Assembly (NCBI GenBank): GCA_002499905.1
Contig: DANP01000026.1
Coordinates: forward strand, 38,027 to 60,303
Reading direction: 5' to 3'
Length of the DNA: 22,277 bases
Source of the DNA: Methanolinea sp. UBA277
GTDB taxonomy: Archaea; Halobacteriota; Methanomicrobia; Methanomicrobiales; Methanospirillaceae
This document shows, in pieces, positions 6,717-13,825 of the stretch. The notes beneath the pieces are model-generated. The model saw only the letters and a program-made list of their open reading frames with translations. It was not told where the DNA came from and made no database searches. The position numbers and the translations under genes are program-made. Position 1 is the first letter of the stretch; every line of letters begins with the position of its first letter.

Positions 6717-6860
6717 ATGAAAATTCCAATACCCCTGTGCCCTCACCCGCAGTGTGGTGCGAGGATGGTCCGTGCCTATGTCCGGGAACAGGGAACATTC
6801 ATCCCGGTGGGATGGTGGTGCAGGGAATGCGGGGAGACGAGAACGAGCTGTCCCCGCTGA
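6717..6860 (+). CDS. 47-residue zinc-ribbon protein
   Basis: A very short gene with convincing protein features. MKIPIPLCPHPQCGARMV carries CPHPQC at residues 8-13, and WWCRECGETRTSCPR carries CREC at 35-38, so two Cys pairs about 22 residues apart can form one zinc ribbon; Cys45 may take part too. The Arg/Lys content is high. The archaeal TATA box about 26 bases upstream and lack of a Shine-Dalgarno motif suggest leaderless translation. It ends 98 bases before the GYD gene on the same strand and may be co-transcribed with it. A nucleic-acid or protein-binding role is typical for isolated ribbons; nothing more specific can be said. Confidence 0.6.
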   Translation: MKIPIPLCPHPQCGARMVRAYVREQGTFIPVGWWCRECGETRTSCPR

Positions 6861-6958
6861 GGCATCGTTACCGGAAACCAGCGGTGTTCTCCCTGCATCA
6901 CAAGGGAAAAAGGATTTAAGCATCCGGTCTGCACCAAAGATTGAATTAGACTGAGGCG

Positions 6959-7255
6959 ATGAAACTCATGATGAACTTTATTGTGTTCGGGCACTTCACA
7001 CAGACCGGCGTTGAAAAGGTCATGAACGTGAAGGAATGCGTTCTTAAAATGGATACCCTCGTGCGTTCTGTCGGTGGAAAGGTGCGTGACCTGTACTATA
7101 CCCTCGGAACCTACGATTTCGTCGCGTTTATCGAAGCTCCCGATGAAAAAGGCATGCTGAAAGCCATGATGGAGGTGGCGAAATTCGGGATGATGAGGAC
7201 GGAGACCTTGATCGCCGTTCCCGCCAAAGAAACGGCCCAGATAATTAAGACATAA
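6959..7255 (+). CDS. GYD-domain protein
   Basis: A 98-residue protein of the GYD family (ferredoxin-like dimeric alpha-beta-barrel fold), widespread in methanogens. The N-terminal strand MNFIVFGHFTQTGVEKV, the phrase SVGGKVRDLYYTLGTYDFVAFIEAPD (family motif LG-x-YD-x-V-x-x-x-EAPD) and the final RTETLIAVPA strand all match. The biochemical role of the family is not established; the fold often binds small molecules. GAGG at 6953-6956 lies two bases before the ATG at 6959 and eleven before the ATG at 6968, so the true start may be the fourth codon, where homologues usually begin. Confidence 0.88.
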   Translation: MKLMMNFIVFGHFTQTGVEKVMNVKECVLKMDTLVRSVGGKVRDLYYTLGTYDFVAFIEAPDEKGMLKAMMEVAKFGMMRTETLIAVPAKETAQIIKT

Positions 7256-7316
7256 CAGGATTCAGATTCGCATCCTTCCTGCTGTCAGTACGGAACCGTT
7301 GTGCACCGGCACCATC

Positions 7317-7329
7317 AGTATATTTTATT
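7317..7329 (+). promoter_or_regulatory. TATA-like box of the Cys-rich secreted protein gene
   Basis: AGTATATTTTATT ends 35 bases before the ATG at 7364, a suitable distance for a short leader. A run of eight to nine G residues follows. Confidence 0.4.
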
Positions 7330-7363
7330 ATGGGGGGGGCGTATCCTGCACCAGTGAGCTCGT

Positions 7364-7978
7364 ATGAAAAATATTCATCCCGCCAGGATACTGGTTACCG
7401 TGATCATTATTCTCGCTCTTCTCGGTGCACCTGCCCTGGCCCTCACCAAAGACGATATCCTTTCCAAGTATCACTCCTCATCGAGATCAACCGCCATCCA
7501 AAGTCTGATCGACCAGATCATCGCTCCTGCTGCCCCGGTTGATGACGGTATGTGGTTCACTCCGGCGAATGAATATCCCGACTGTCCTCCCGGTGAAGTG
7601 TGCATCGGGGAGAGAATCGAATTTATTGAGGATGAACCTTCCGGGAGCGAAGGGAGGTTCATCTGCCCTCCGGACAGACCGGTCGGGCAGCTGCACCACT
7701 GCTTCTGCATGTGCATTGAGTATGTGAACGTGGAGACCGGAGAGAAGTTCAACAGTGAATGCGTGAATCCGGAGACCGGCCATCCCTACCCCATGGGGAT
7801 CGATGATTTAGGAAGGACCTTCATCGTGAAAGAGGACTGCCCGTGTACCTGGGCCGATGATGACAGAGAACCGGATTCACCCACCTATCATGATATCCCG
7901 ATCCCCCCGAGGTCGAAATATTCCTATGATCACTCCCTCTTTGCCTCGAGAATTCAGGATATCCTGAACCGGCAGTGA
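7364..7978 (+). CDS. Secreted cysteine-rich protein, unknown family
   Basis: A 204-residue exported protein. Residues 1-26 form a signal peptide (positive start MKNIHPAR, hydrophobic core VTVIIILALLGA, cleavage probably after Ala26 in PALA-LT). The mature part holds nine cysteines in short clusters: DCPPGEVC, FICPP, HHCFCMC, SECVN and EDCPCTW. They suggest disulfides or a metal site. Asp/Glu and Pro are abundant and there is no second membrane segment, so it is probably free or loosely held outside the cell. A TATA-like box lies upstream, and T-runs follow the stop (about 7999-8005). I recognise no family. Confidence 0.75.
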   Translation: MKNIHPARILVTVIIILALLGAPALALTKDDILSKYHSSSRSTAIQSLIDQIIAPAAPVDDGMWFTPANEYPDCPPGEVCIGERIEFIEDEPSGSEGRFICPPDRPVGQLHHCFCMCIEYVNVETGEKFNSECVNPETGHPYPMGIDDLGRTFIVKEDCPCTWADDDREPDSPTYHDIPIPPRSKYSYDHSLFASRIQDILNRQ

Positions 7979-7997
7979 CCTCTGCAGGATAGGTCCA

Positions 7998-8005
7998 TTT
8001 TTTTA
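7998..8005 (+). terminator. T-run after the Cys-rich secreted protein gene
   Basis: A run of seven to eight T residues about 20 bases after the stop codon, in the convergent intergenic region with the small membrane protein gene. Confidence 0.4.
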
Positions 8006-8071
8006 AAATAACACACAGTCAATTGTTCAATTACTAAAAATTATCAAATCTCTTTAATAGCACCCCGCACT

Positions 8072-8236
8072 CTATTTACAGCCGCTTGATTTTCGATCTA
8101 CGTGAGAGGCAGCAATCAGCCCGATACCCAGGATACCGATCACCGCGGCGACTCCGGACTCGATGATATTCAAAAACAGGAGTGCAGCAGCCGCCAATGC
8201 GATACATAACCCAACAATAAACAGGATTTTGTTCAT
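8072..8236 (-). CDS. 54-residue two-span membrane protein
   Basis: A short gene: MNKILFIVGLCIALAAAALL is the first membrane span, ESGVAAVIGILGIGLIAAS the second, followed by a basic tail (HVDRKSSGCK) ending in one cysteine. The clean hydrophobic-turn-hydrophobic pattern, AGAAGGT about seven bases upstream of the ATG on the minus strand, and an AT-rich TATA-like element at 8266-8280 support a real gene rather than a chance frame. It resembles the many small two-span membrane proteins of methanogens with no known role. It lies between convergent (7364-7978) and co-directional (8370-10052) exported-protein genes. Confidence 0.6.
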   Translation of the reverse strand: MNKILFIVGLCIALAAAALLFLNIIESGVAAVIGILGIGLIAASHVDRKSSGCK

Positions 8237-8265
8237 GTGTGTACCTTCTCAAATTCATTAAACGG

Positions 8266-8280
8266 CTTTTATCATTTAAA
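8266..8280 (-). promoter_or_regulatory. TATA-like element of the 54-residue membrane protein gene
   Basis: On the minus strand the stretch reads TTTAAATGATAAAAG, 30-44 bases before the ATG at 8236, leaving room for a leader of about 15 bases with the Shine-Dalgarno motif. Confidence 0.4.
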
Positions 8281-8350
8281 GGCAACTGATTCCGCCAAAA
8301 CAGTGAACATGTTTACGCCGGCTGGGATTTTCTCGTTCAACTATGTTTTT

Positions 8351-8364
8351 AAAAAAGAAAGACC
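8351..8364 (-). terminator. T-run terminator after the PKD/TPR lipoprotein gene
   Basis: On the minus strand the stop codon at 8370 is followed within a few bases by TCTTTCTTTTTT, a typical archaeal T-rich terminator. Confidence 0.5.
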
Positions 8365-8369
8365 CGGGG

Positions 8370-10052
8370 CTATCCCCACGCGGTGTTGTACCACGGGAAC
8401 CAGCCGAGATAGGCCATCAGGTCGTACGAATCGGCCATCTCTTTCGAGGTCAGTGCATACTGCTGGAAGGAGATCAGGTTCATGACCGCTTCGTGGTTCC
8501 GGTTTAACGCTGTAAGGATGAGGGCCTCGTCATAGTAGATCCGGTAGTCCGATGGATCCAGTTCCAGGGCCACATCCAGCTGCTCGACGGCATGCTCGTT
8601 CAGGGACTTGTCCCAGCGTTTCCAGTCCGCAAGCGCCAGCGCGTAGTTCCGGTGGAACTCGGAGATGGACGGGTTGATCGCGATTGCCTGGTTGAAGTCC
8701 GAGAGCTCCCGTGTCCGGTCTTCGGCCATGAGCATGGCCTGGGTCATTCCGCGGATGTTGTAGGCCTGGGCGAACCCGGGATGCAGCGCGATCGCCATAT
8801 TGTAGTCCTTGATGGCGGCGGCATACTTCCCGTCCCTGAACTTCTCGTAGCCCCTCCATTCGGGATACCAGGGTTCATAGGGATCAAGTTCCATGGCCTT
8901 GGTGAAGGCATCGACGGCGTGAGAGTAGAGGCCCTCGTGATCATAGTAGAGACCGAGGATGAAGTATGCCCGCGGGTTTTCGGGATTCAGCTGCAGCGAA
9001 TGGTCTACATCCCTCTTTGCCGCTGCAATCAGTTCTCCATTTGCCTTCACCGCGGGATTGCCGGTCCCCCGCACCAGTTTTCCGTAAGCCCTCCCGTTCA
9101 GGGCATCGATGTTTCCGGGGTCGATCGCGAGTGCCCGGTTGAAGTCGGCAACGGCGGCATCATAGTACCCGAACACCGTGGCATTCCTGATGTACGCCCG
9201 CCAGCTGTAGTGCTCGCCGAGATAGATGAGCGACGCCCCCCTTCCGAGGAGTGCATTCACATCCTCCGGGTTCTGCCCGAGGACACGGCTGAAATCGTCA
9301 ATAGCGAGCACGAATTCCGGGCCGCCGTCAAAGGCATAGTGGTCGAGGTATCCCTGCTGGAAGTGTGCCATGCCCCGTGCAAAGTACGCATCGGTGAAGC
9401 TGTCGTTCAGCGCGATTGATGCATCGAATGCCTGGATGGCTCCGGCCGGATCTCCCGTGCCCAGAAGGATCATCCCGTCCGCATACATCTGCTGCTCATC
9501 AGCATCAGGGGAGGGGTGGTACGGTTCCGGGACCTGAAGTCCAGGTCCCTGGAGATCACCCGGGGGTTTCGGGGAATAGTTTTCAACCGTCACTTCTCCA
9601 TTTCCGGCGACGGTTATCTTCTTGGTGATGCTGTCGGACCCCGCGGCATTGGCCACCTTGAGCGTGACGAAGTCCACCGCCGGATTATCATAAAATTTCA
9701 CCGGCGTGGGGGATGACACCGGGAACCCGTCGGCAAAACTCCACTGGTAACTCAGGTCTGTCCCCTGGGATATTCTCCCGTCAAAGAAGACGCTGTATTT
9801 CGTCACTGCACCCTTTTTTGCCGTAAAACCGGCAACCGGTTTTACCGGGAAGGATAATGCGGTTTCGTTCACTGGGACATCCGGAGACATCAGCACCTCC
9901 GGGGATGCGCCTGAATCAGGAGAACCAGTAGTTTCCGAAGCAGGAAGTGCATCAGGGAGGGTGGAGGCTGCGCAACCGAATCCAAGAATTGCACAGGAGA
10001 GGATGATCCCGAGGACAAGAGCGGCCGGAGGAATTGAGCGGATACATTTCAC
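8370..10052 (-). CDS. Lipoprotein with a PKD-like domain and TPR array
   Basis: A 560-residue exported protein. The N-terminus is hydrophobic and ends in the lipobox LGFGC (Cys27). A low-complexity linker leads to a PKD-type beta domain at about residues 72-150 (VAGFTAKKG, then LSYQWSFADG and DFVTLKVANAAGSDS, matching the PKD W-x-F-G-D-G and V-T-L-x-V-x-N-x-x-G patterns). From about residue 185 to the end run roughly eight tetratricopeptide repeats, seen in phrases such as GDPAGAIQAFDASIALN, YYDAAVADFNRALAIDPG, YSHAVDAFTKAMELDP and YAAAIKDYNMAIALHP. TPRs make a protein-binding superhelix, here outside the cell. The start is GTG 10052, with GAGGT eight bases upstream. The binding partner is unknown. 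The next exported-protein gene is 184 bases upstream on the same strand. Confidence 0.88.
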   Translation of the reverse strand: MKCIRSIPPAALVLGIILSCAILGFGCAASTLPDALPASETTGSPDSGASPEVLMSPDVPVNETALSFPVKPVAGFTAKKGAVTKYSVFFDGRISQGTDLSYQWSFADGFPVSSPTPVKFYDNPAVDFVTLKVANAAGSDSITKKITVAGNGEVTVENYSPKPPGDLQGPGLQVPEPYHPSPDADEQQMYADGMILLGTGDPAGAIQAFDASIALNDSFTDAYFARGMAHFQQGYLDHYAFDGGPEFVLAIDDFSRVLGQNPEDVNALLGRGASLIYLGEHYSWRAYIRNATVFGYYDAAVADFNRALAIDPGNIDALNGRAYGKLVRGTGNPAVKANGELIAAAKRDVDHSLQLNPENPRAYFILGLYYDHEGLYSHAVDAFTKAMELDPYEPWYPEWRGYEKFRDGKYAAAIKDYNMAIALHPGFAQAYNIRGMTQAMLMAEDRTRELSDFNQAIAINPSISEFHRNYALALADWKRWDKSLNEHAVEQLDVALELDPSDYRIYYDEALILTALNRNHEAVMNLISFQQYALTSKEMADSYDLMAYLGWFPWYNTAWG

Positions 10053-10236
10053 GGAGAACTACCTCAGTGATGAAAATATTTCTTTTTCGATCAATAAGAG
10101 TTTGTGTATTTGATCGGCGGAGAAGAGCCCGGCTCTGCACAACAGTACTCATCCTCGCAGGTGCGAATTTTTATCCGGCATACTCCGCTCCGCGGAACTC
10201 CATTCGTTCCATGAGGGAACGCTTCGTATCAACTGC

Positions 10237-11301
10237 TCATGGAAGGAAAAAATCTTTGAGCTGGTCAAAGAGCCAGTCAGACCAGCCCTCAAAACCAGCA
10301 TTACCGATAGGGAACTGCCACATCGATCCTGAGCCTGATGGTGCAGTGGGTAGTGGGAATGGTAGTGGAGGTGTCGGAAGTGGAATGGGGGTTTGTGTCG
10401 GCGGAATCGTGACCGGGGTACCAGACGGGGATTGAGCGGTGGGGAACGGGGACGGAGCCTGTGTCGGCGGGATGCTGACCGGAGGATCGGTTGGAGCCGG
10501 TGCCGTGGGGAGAGGTACCGGTGTCTGGGTAGGCGGGATAGTGACCAGCGGATCTGCCGGGGATGGAACGGTGGGAAGGGTCTGGGGGTTCTGTGTCGGC
10601 GGAATCGTGACCGGAGTACCGGACGGGGATTGAGCGGTGGGGAACGGGAATGGAGCCTGTGTCGGCGGGATGCTGACCGGGAGCGGTGCCGTGGGGAGAG
10701 GTATCGGTGTCTGTGTCGGCGGAATCGTGACCGGAGTACCGGACGGGGATGAGGCAGTAGGGAACGGGAACGGAGCCTGTGTCGGAGGAATCGTGACGGG
10801 GGGCTGCGTGGGAGGGATCGTGACCGGGAGCGGAGCCGTGGGGAGAGGAACGGCAGAGGGCCCTCCCAGGAGGAAGATGGTCACCGAATCAAAGGGCGCA
10901 TCAGCGATATCAGAGAAATTGACAGGCGCCGCGGAGGCGAACACCGTGTAGGAGCCTGCGGGGGTGCCCCCGGGAGCTGCAGATGCGGGATTCCATTCTG
11001 CAGAATACGTGTGATCAGGATCAACCGGCACTTCAAGGAATGCAGAGCTGTTCCCGGTCTCCGCAGGGATGGAAAGATCACTGAGCTTGGCACCATCCTC
11101 CGGAATACCCGGTCCCACCACGAAGAGATACGTCGCAGGTCCAACCGTATTGGTCCCGCTGAACAGAATGATCTCTCCTGTGGTATATACCAGGTCGCCA
11201 CCTGCACCGAGTGTCACCATCGGCATCCCGGAATCAGCTGCTAGGGAAGGGACGATTATCAGCGCTACCAGTACCAAAATACCCACTATTTGTTTCACCA
11301 T
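10237..11301 (-). CDS. Secreted surface protein: DUF3821-like domain plus Pro/Thr repeat stalk
   Basis: From ATG 11301 the product is 354 residues. A signal peptide (MVKQIVGILVLVALIIVPSLA) precedes an N-terminal domain with GGDLVYTTGEIILFSGTNT and ATYLFVVGPGIPEDG, the pattern of DUF3821 proteins of Methanomicrobiales. From about residue 155 to 320 is a Pro-rich stalk with eight copies of V[T/S]IPPTQ, each followed by a PLPTAPLP or PFPTAQSPSGTP-type linker. The last 28 residues return to a Trp/Phe-rich, amphipathic sequence (GFEGWSDWLFDQLKDFF) that may attach to the membrane or another surface layer. ATG 11301 is preferred to GTG 11310 because AGGTGG sits 5-6 bases before it and overlaps the GTG. 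Thr residues in the stalk could be glycosylated. A cell-wall-spanning or adhesive role is inference. Confidence 0.8.
   Translation of the reverse strand: MVKQIVGILVLVALIIVPSLAADSGMPMVTLGAGGDLVYTTGEIILFSGTNTVGPATYLFVVGPGIPEDGAKLSDLSIPAETGNSSAFLEVPVDPDHTYSAEWNPASAAPGGTPAGSYTVFASAAPVNFSDIADAPFDSVTIFLLGGPSAVPLPTAPLPVTIPPTQPPVTIPPTQAPFPFPTASSPSGTPVTIPPTQTPIPLPTAPLPVSIPPTQAPFPFPTAQSPSGTPVTIPPTQNPQTLPTVPSPADPLVTIPPTQTPVPLPTAPAPTDPPVSIPPTQAPSPFPTAQSPSGTPVTIPPTQTPIPLPTPPLPFPLPTAPSGSGSMWQFPIGNAGFEGWSDWLFDQLKDFFLP
10363..10860 (-). repeat. Tandem coding repeats of the Pro/Thr stalk
   Basis: Eight occurrences of a block encoding V[T/S]IPPTQ start near 10396, 10460, 10527, 10593, 10660, 10714, 10780 and 10807. 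Spacing is uneven (27-67 bases). Two blocks of about 40 bases (around 10590-10629 and 10711-10750) appear identical, and the pair at 10434-10482 and 10631-10680 is nearly so, showing recent duplication of larger units. Confidence 0.85.
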
Positions 11302-11341
11302 TAAAACCACCTTAGTATAAGATTACAATTTATAGAAGTGA

Positions 11342-11350
11342 ATATAATAT
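11342..11350 (-). promoter_or_regulatory. TATA box of the Pro/Thr surface protein gene
   Basis: On the minus strand AATATTATATT lies 41-51 bases before ATG 11301, leaving a leader of about 20 bases that includes AGGTGG. A second AT-rich element, CTATAAATT (11327-11335), is closer but would put the start of transcription on top of the ribosome binding site. The rest of 11351-11545 holds nothing recognisable. Confidence 0.45.
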
Positions 11351-11545
11351 TTTCCATGATATATTCCGGGGCAACCAGCCGTTTCACGTGGCCGGATTGC
11401 ACCGGGAGACCTTATAGGGACGGGAATCCCATAGAAGACAATACTCTCTCTCCCTGAACAGACCAGGATCCCTGTGAACCGGGTTCACGGATACCACGCG
11501 ACGGGAGGCGCTATCGGTTCTTCCTGTTTGTCACGGCGAGGGGGG

Positions 11546-11797
11546 TTACTCAGTCTCTGCCCATTCAGGATTTTCCCCGAGAAATTTCCTCTCCTTCTCC
11601 TCCATCTCATCGGGTGACAGCGTGGCAGGCATACAGATGCACCGCTGTTCGATGAATTTTCCTTCCTCAAAGCATCCGAACCTGTCCGAACGTGAACATG
11701 CTCCGTATTCACCGGTATCAAAATTATGGAAAACGAGCTCCTTTCCTTCCTGGACAGCGATATCCTTCCCCTCTTCCCAGGATTTTGCAGCTGCCAT
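11546..11797 (-). CDS. Small four-cysteine cytosolic protein, unknown
   Basis: An 83-residue acidic protein without membrane segments or signal peptide. Cys34, Cys42, Cys53 and Cys55 (in GACSRSDRFGC and RCIC) could hold one metal ion. The C-terminal third (SPDEMEEKERKFLGENPEW) is probably helical. A TATA box on its strand at 11831-11840 lies 34-43 bases upstream of the ATG. It is divergent from the HEAT-like gene. I recognise no family. Confidence 0.65.
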   Translation of the reverse strand: MAAAKSWEEGKDIAVQEGKELVFHNFDTGEYGACSRSDRFGCFEEGKFIEQRCICMPATLSPDEMEEKERKFLGENPEWAETE

Positions 11798-11830
11798 AGG
11801 TCTCTTCAGCTGTCATCTTTTCTGGTGTCC

Positions 11831-11840
11831 GTATATATTC
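11831..11840 (-). promoter_or_regulatory. TATA box of the four-cysteine protein gene
   Basis: GAATATATAC on the minus strand, about 40 bases before ATG 11797. This is one side of a divergent promoter region. Confidence 0.5.
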
Positions 11841-11925
11841 CCTCGTTTTACCGGTTGGCTGATTACGAATTCCTTACCGAATGTCACATCCGGCTTTCAG
11901 ACCGCAGGCGAAGGAAGGTTGACGA

Positions 11926-11936
11926 TACATTTAAGC
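11926..11936 (+). promoter_or_regulatory. TATA-like box of the HEAT-like gene
   Basis: TACATTTAAGC lies about 45 bases before ATG 11977, the plus-strand side of the divergent region 11798-11976. Confidence 0.4.
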
Positions 11937-11976
11937 ATTGTCACAGAGATGGGAGTCCGAAAAGGGGGTAAGGACC

Positions 11977-12234
11977 ATGAATCTGTCAGATGTATACACG
12001 ATGAGAACACAGAGGAACCTCGACGGTCTTCTGAATGCACTCTGCGATGATGAAGCGTGTATCCGCAAGGGGGCTGCTGTAGCTCTCGGCGGATTTCAGG
12101 ATACCAGGGCGAAGGATGCCCTGGGCAGGCTCAGATTTTATGATCCGATTCTGGATGTACGGCAGGCTGCAGGACGTTCCCATGAACTTATTGTGGCGGC
12201 CATGAGGGGACAGAAGGAGGAGGAAGAACGCTGA
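11977..12234 (+). CDS. Small HEAT-repeat-like protein
   Basis: An 85-residue soluble protein. LDGLLNALCDDEACIRKGAA, then VALGGFQDTRAKDALGRL and a third helix VRQAAGRSHELI follow the HEAT/PBS-lyase pattern: helix A, Asp-containing turn, helix B beginning with 'VR..AA..LG'. It holds one full repeat and a partial one, so it may act as a dimer or an add-on to another protein. The start is ATG 11977: GGGGGT and AAGGA precede it, whereas the longer frame from 11938 runs into the promoter. A role as a small protein-binding scaffold is inference. Confidence 0.72.
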   Translation: MNLSDVYTMRTQRNLDGLLNALCDDEACIRKGAAVALGGFQDTRAKDALGRLRFYDPILDVRQAAGRSHELIVAAMRGQKEEEER

Positions 12235-12320
12235 AGGGACCGCGACTGCAGGACTGTAACCATTTTTCCTCCAGTTCATTCTCACGGTGGTGAATGGCGG
12301 GGGAGGTCTCCCTCTCCTTC

Positions 12321-12842
12321 CTACTCCCGCTGTATCTCCACGCCGACCTCATTTCTCCTGAAGATACCCGGGATAAACGGAGGGTTGTACCGCATCAGAA
12401 ATGGCGTGCCCGTCACGGGGATGCCATTCTCCCGGAGCGTCTCTACCAGGCGCCGGGTCATCCCGGATACCGATGCCTCGTCCGCATTTCCCCGGAACCT
12501 GATTACCGCAACGTCCCGGGGGGGGATCTCGCTGATCTGTACCTCGGTATCCAGCGGTTCGGGCAGATCATCCAGGAAATACGCTGAAGGCATTACAAAA
12601 GACATGGTCGTCTCGTCGGAAATGACAGGGGCGGTCATCGCGATCGTTTCAGAGGTGATTACCGGTGCAGTCATCGCAATCTTCTTTTTCGTGCGGTTCC
12701 GGCCGGATATATAGCGGAAGAGAAATCCGAATGCCTCATCTTCCGGAAACCCCCGGACACTGGCAACCCTCAGCGCAGGGTACTTCCGGAGCTCGACTTC
12801 ACCGATCCTTCCTGATTCTTCGAAGGGAGCAGTCTCAACCAT
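12321..12842 (-). CDS. SOUL-family (haem-binding-like) protein
   Basis: A 173-residue soluble protein. The N-terminus ELRKYPALRVASV, the central doublet KIAMTAPVI ... TIAMTAPVI and the phrase MSFVMPSAYFLDDLPEPLD are signatures of the SOUL/HEBP family; the C-terminal half AVIRFRGNADEASVSG and PFLMRYNPPFIPGIFRRNEV also fits. Eukaryotic members bind haem or other tetrapyrroles. In methanogens the ligand is not known, and tetrapyrroles such as F430 or sirohaem-like compounds are conceivable. The start is ATG 12842 rather than the in-frame GTG 12848; AGGCGTG lies just upstream. It is divergent from the winged-helix gene at 12953 and convergent with the HEAT-like gene. Confidence 0.9.
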   Translation of the reverse strand: MVETAPFEESGRIGEVELRKYPALRVASVRGFPEDEAFGFLFRYISGRNRTKKKIAMTAPVITSETIAMTAPVISDETTMSFVMPSAYFLDDLPEPLDTEVQISEIPPRDVAVIRFRGNADEASVSGMTRRLVETLRENGIPVTGTPFLMRYNPPFIPGIFRRNEVGVEIQRE

Positions 12843-12952
12843 GATCACGCCTATTCAGGCTGGACAGTCGCGGATTAAATCTCTTTTGTTGCTGCCTGTT
12901 GTGCTCAGCCGGGTTCCCGGACAGGCCGGAGCAGGGCATGAGATCTTAGGGT

Positions 12953-13288
12953 GTGCCTGAACAGGAGAAAGCGTATTATCCACCGACCCTCCATAGTGAA
13001 CAGGCGATTCCCATGCTCATCATGCCCGATTTCATTCATACCCTTGAGGAATGGATCATCTGGCTGCTTTCCGAAGAGTTCCACGGGTCTGCAACGGTAG
13101 AGATGGTTATCCAGAGAACCGGGTACAGGGAGCATGATATCCTGGACAGCATCGGCTCCCTTGAACGAATGAAGGCCATCAAGGTTGTCCGGAATCCCCG
13201 GAATGCGATGGTCATCGATTCCATCGGACTCGTCCCCCCCGGCAGGAAGATGGCTGACCAGCTGAAATCCAGGGGAGAAAACCGATAA
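12953..13288 (+). CDS. Putative winged-helix DNA-binding protein
   Basis: A 111-residue soluble protein. The second half (GSATVEMVIQRTGYREHDILDSIGSLERMKAIKVVRNPRNAMV, then LVPPGRKMADQL) has the spacing of a winged helix: helix 2, turn and recognition helix, then a two-strand wing around VVRNPRNAMVI. It recalls archaeal MarR/ArsR-like small regulators. The start is uncertain: GTG 12953 gives 111 residues, while ATG 13013 or ATG 13022 would trim the N-terminus and keep the helix EEWIIWLLSE. It is divergent from the SOUL gene (110 bases apart), so it could regulate it; this is inference. Confidence 0.65.
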   Translation: MPEQEKAYYPPTLHSEQAIPMLIMPDFIHTLEEWIIWLLSEEFHGSATVEMVIQRTGYREHDILDSIGSLERMKAIKVVRNPRNAMVIDSIGLVPPGRKMADQLKSRGENR

Positions 13289-13308
13289 CCGGAAAATAGG
13301 CAATGGTT

Positions 13309-13329
13309 CCGGGAGCCCCAAGCTCCCGG
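13309..13329. terminator. Hairpin between convergent genes
   Basis: ccgggagc (13309-13316) and gctcccgg (13322-13329) form a perfect 8-bp GC-rich stem with the loop cccaa, 21 bases after one stop codon and 5 bases beyond the end of the convergent gene. A bidirectional transcript-end structure is likely, although no T-run follows. Confidence 0.45.
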
Positions 13330-13333
13330 CCTG

Positions 13334-13642
13334 CTACAAATCCTCCCGGGTATCACTCCGGAGGATATCATCAATATCTTTCTTAACCGCTGTCATGCAT
13401 TTGCGGAGAAACGAATCGGCGCATCTTCCCGCATCATCGGGGTGGGAGCCGGAATATTTATCCGGCAGTGAATAAAGGAGGGTGAGTGCCGCCATATCCG
13501 TGTTTTCAAGTCTTTTCCGGAGCTTTTCAAGGTGCGAGAAATCAAGATCCGTCTCTTCTGCCGGAGAAATCCTGAACCCTTTTGCCATGAAGGAGGAACA
13601 GAACAAGGTCAGTCTGCGATATATATGAAATCGTCTCCTCAC
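13334..13642 (-). CDS. Hypothetical helical protein of about 100 residues
   Basis: Two starts compete. GTG 13642 has a very good Shine-Dalgarno sequence (GGAGG eight bases upstream) and gives 102 residues. ATG 13588 gives 84 residues (MAKGFRISPAEETD), has no Shine-Dalgarno motif, but lies about 30-40 bases after a TATA-like ATATATA. The body (HLEKLRKRLENTDMAALTLL and SFLRKCMTAVKKDIDDILR) looks mainly helical and soluble. I recognise no family. A palindrome overlapping a possible promoter lies 94 bases upstream. Confidence 0.55.
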   Translation of the reverse strand: MRRRFHIYRRLTLFCSSFMAKGFRISPAEETDLDFSHLEKLRKRLENTDMAALTLLYSLPDKYSGSHPDDAGRCADSFLRKCMTAVKKDIDDILRSDTREDL

Positions 13643-13735
13643 CTATTCCCCCTCCTTTGATGGTATCCGGAAACCTGTGGTCCCGGTTTCAGCCACCACG
13701 AATCATCTCATCTCTTGCGGTTTCAGCCTGGCAAG

Positions 13736-13747
13736 CTCTGATCAGAG
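13736..13747. promoter_or_regulatory. 12-bp perfect palindrome by a TATA box (operator candidate)
   Basis: ctctgatcagag lies nine bases downstream, on the minus strand, of GGGTATATTTCC (13755-13766), which resembles a TATA box. The palindrome would cover the start of transcription of the gene ending at 13334, a usual place for a repressor site. The regulator is unknown. Confidence 0.35.
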
Positions 13748-13825
13748 AGTGAATCGGAAATATACCCAAAAATGATTTTTATGGATAAGATTTATCGGTC
13801 AGATTACTCTGAACCGAAGGGATGC

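Noticed and set aside
8592..9419. Plus-strand frame of 275 codons
   Set aside because: Antisense to the TPR region of the lipoprotein gene, whose PKD and TPR motifs are convincing.
10363..10860. Repeat array considered as a CRISPR
   Set aside because: Repeats are uneven (27-67 bases apart), lie wholly inside a reading frame as Pro/Thr modules, and have no unrelated spacers or cas genes.
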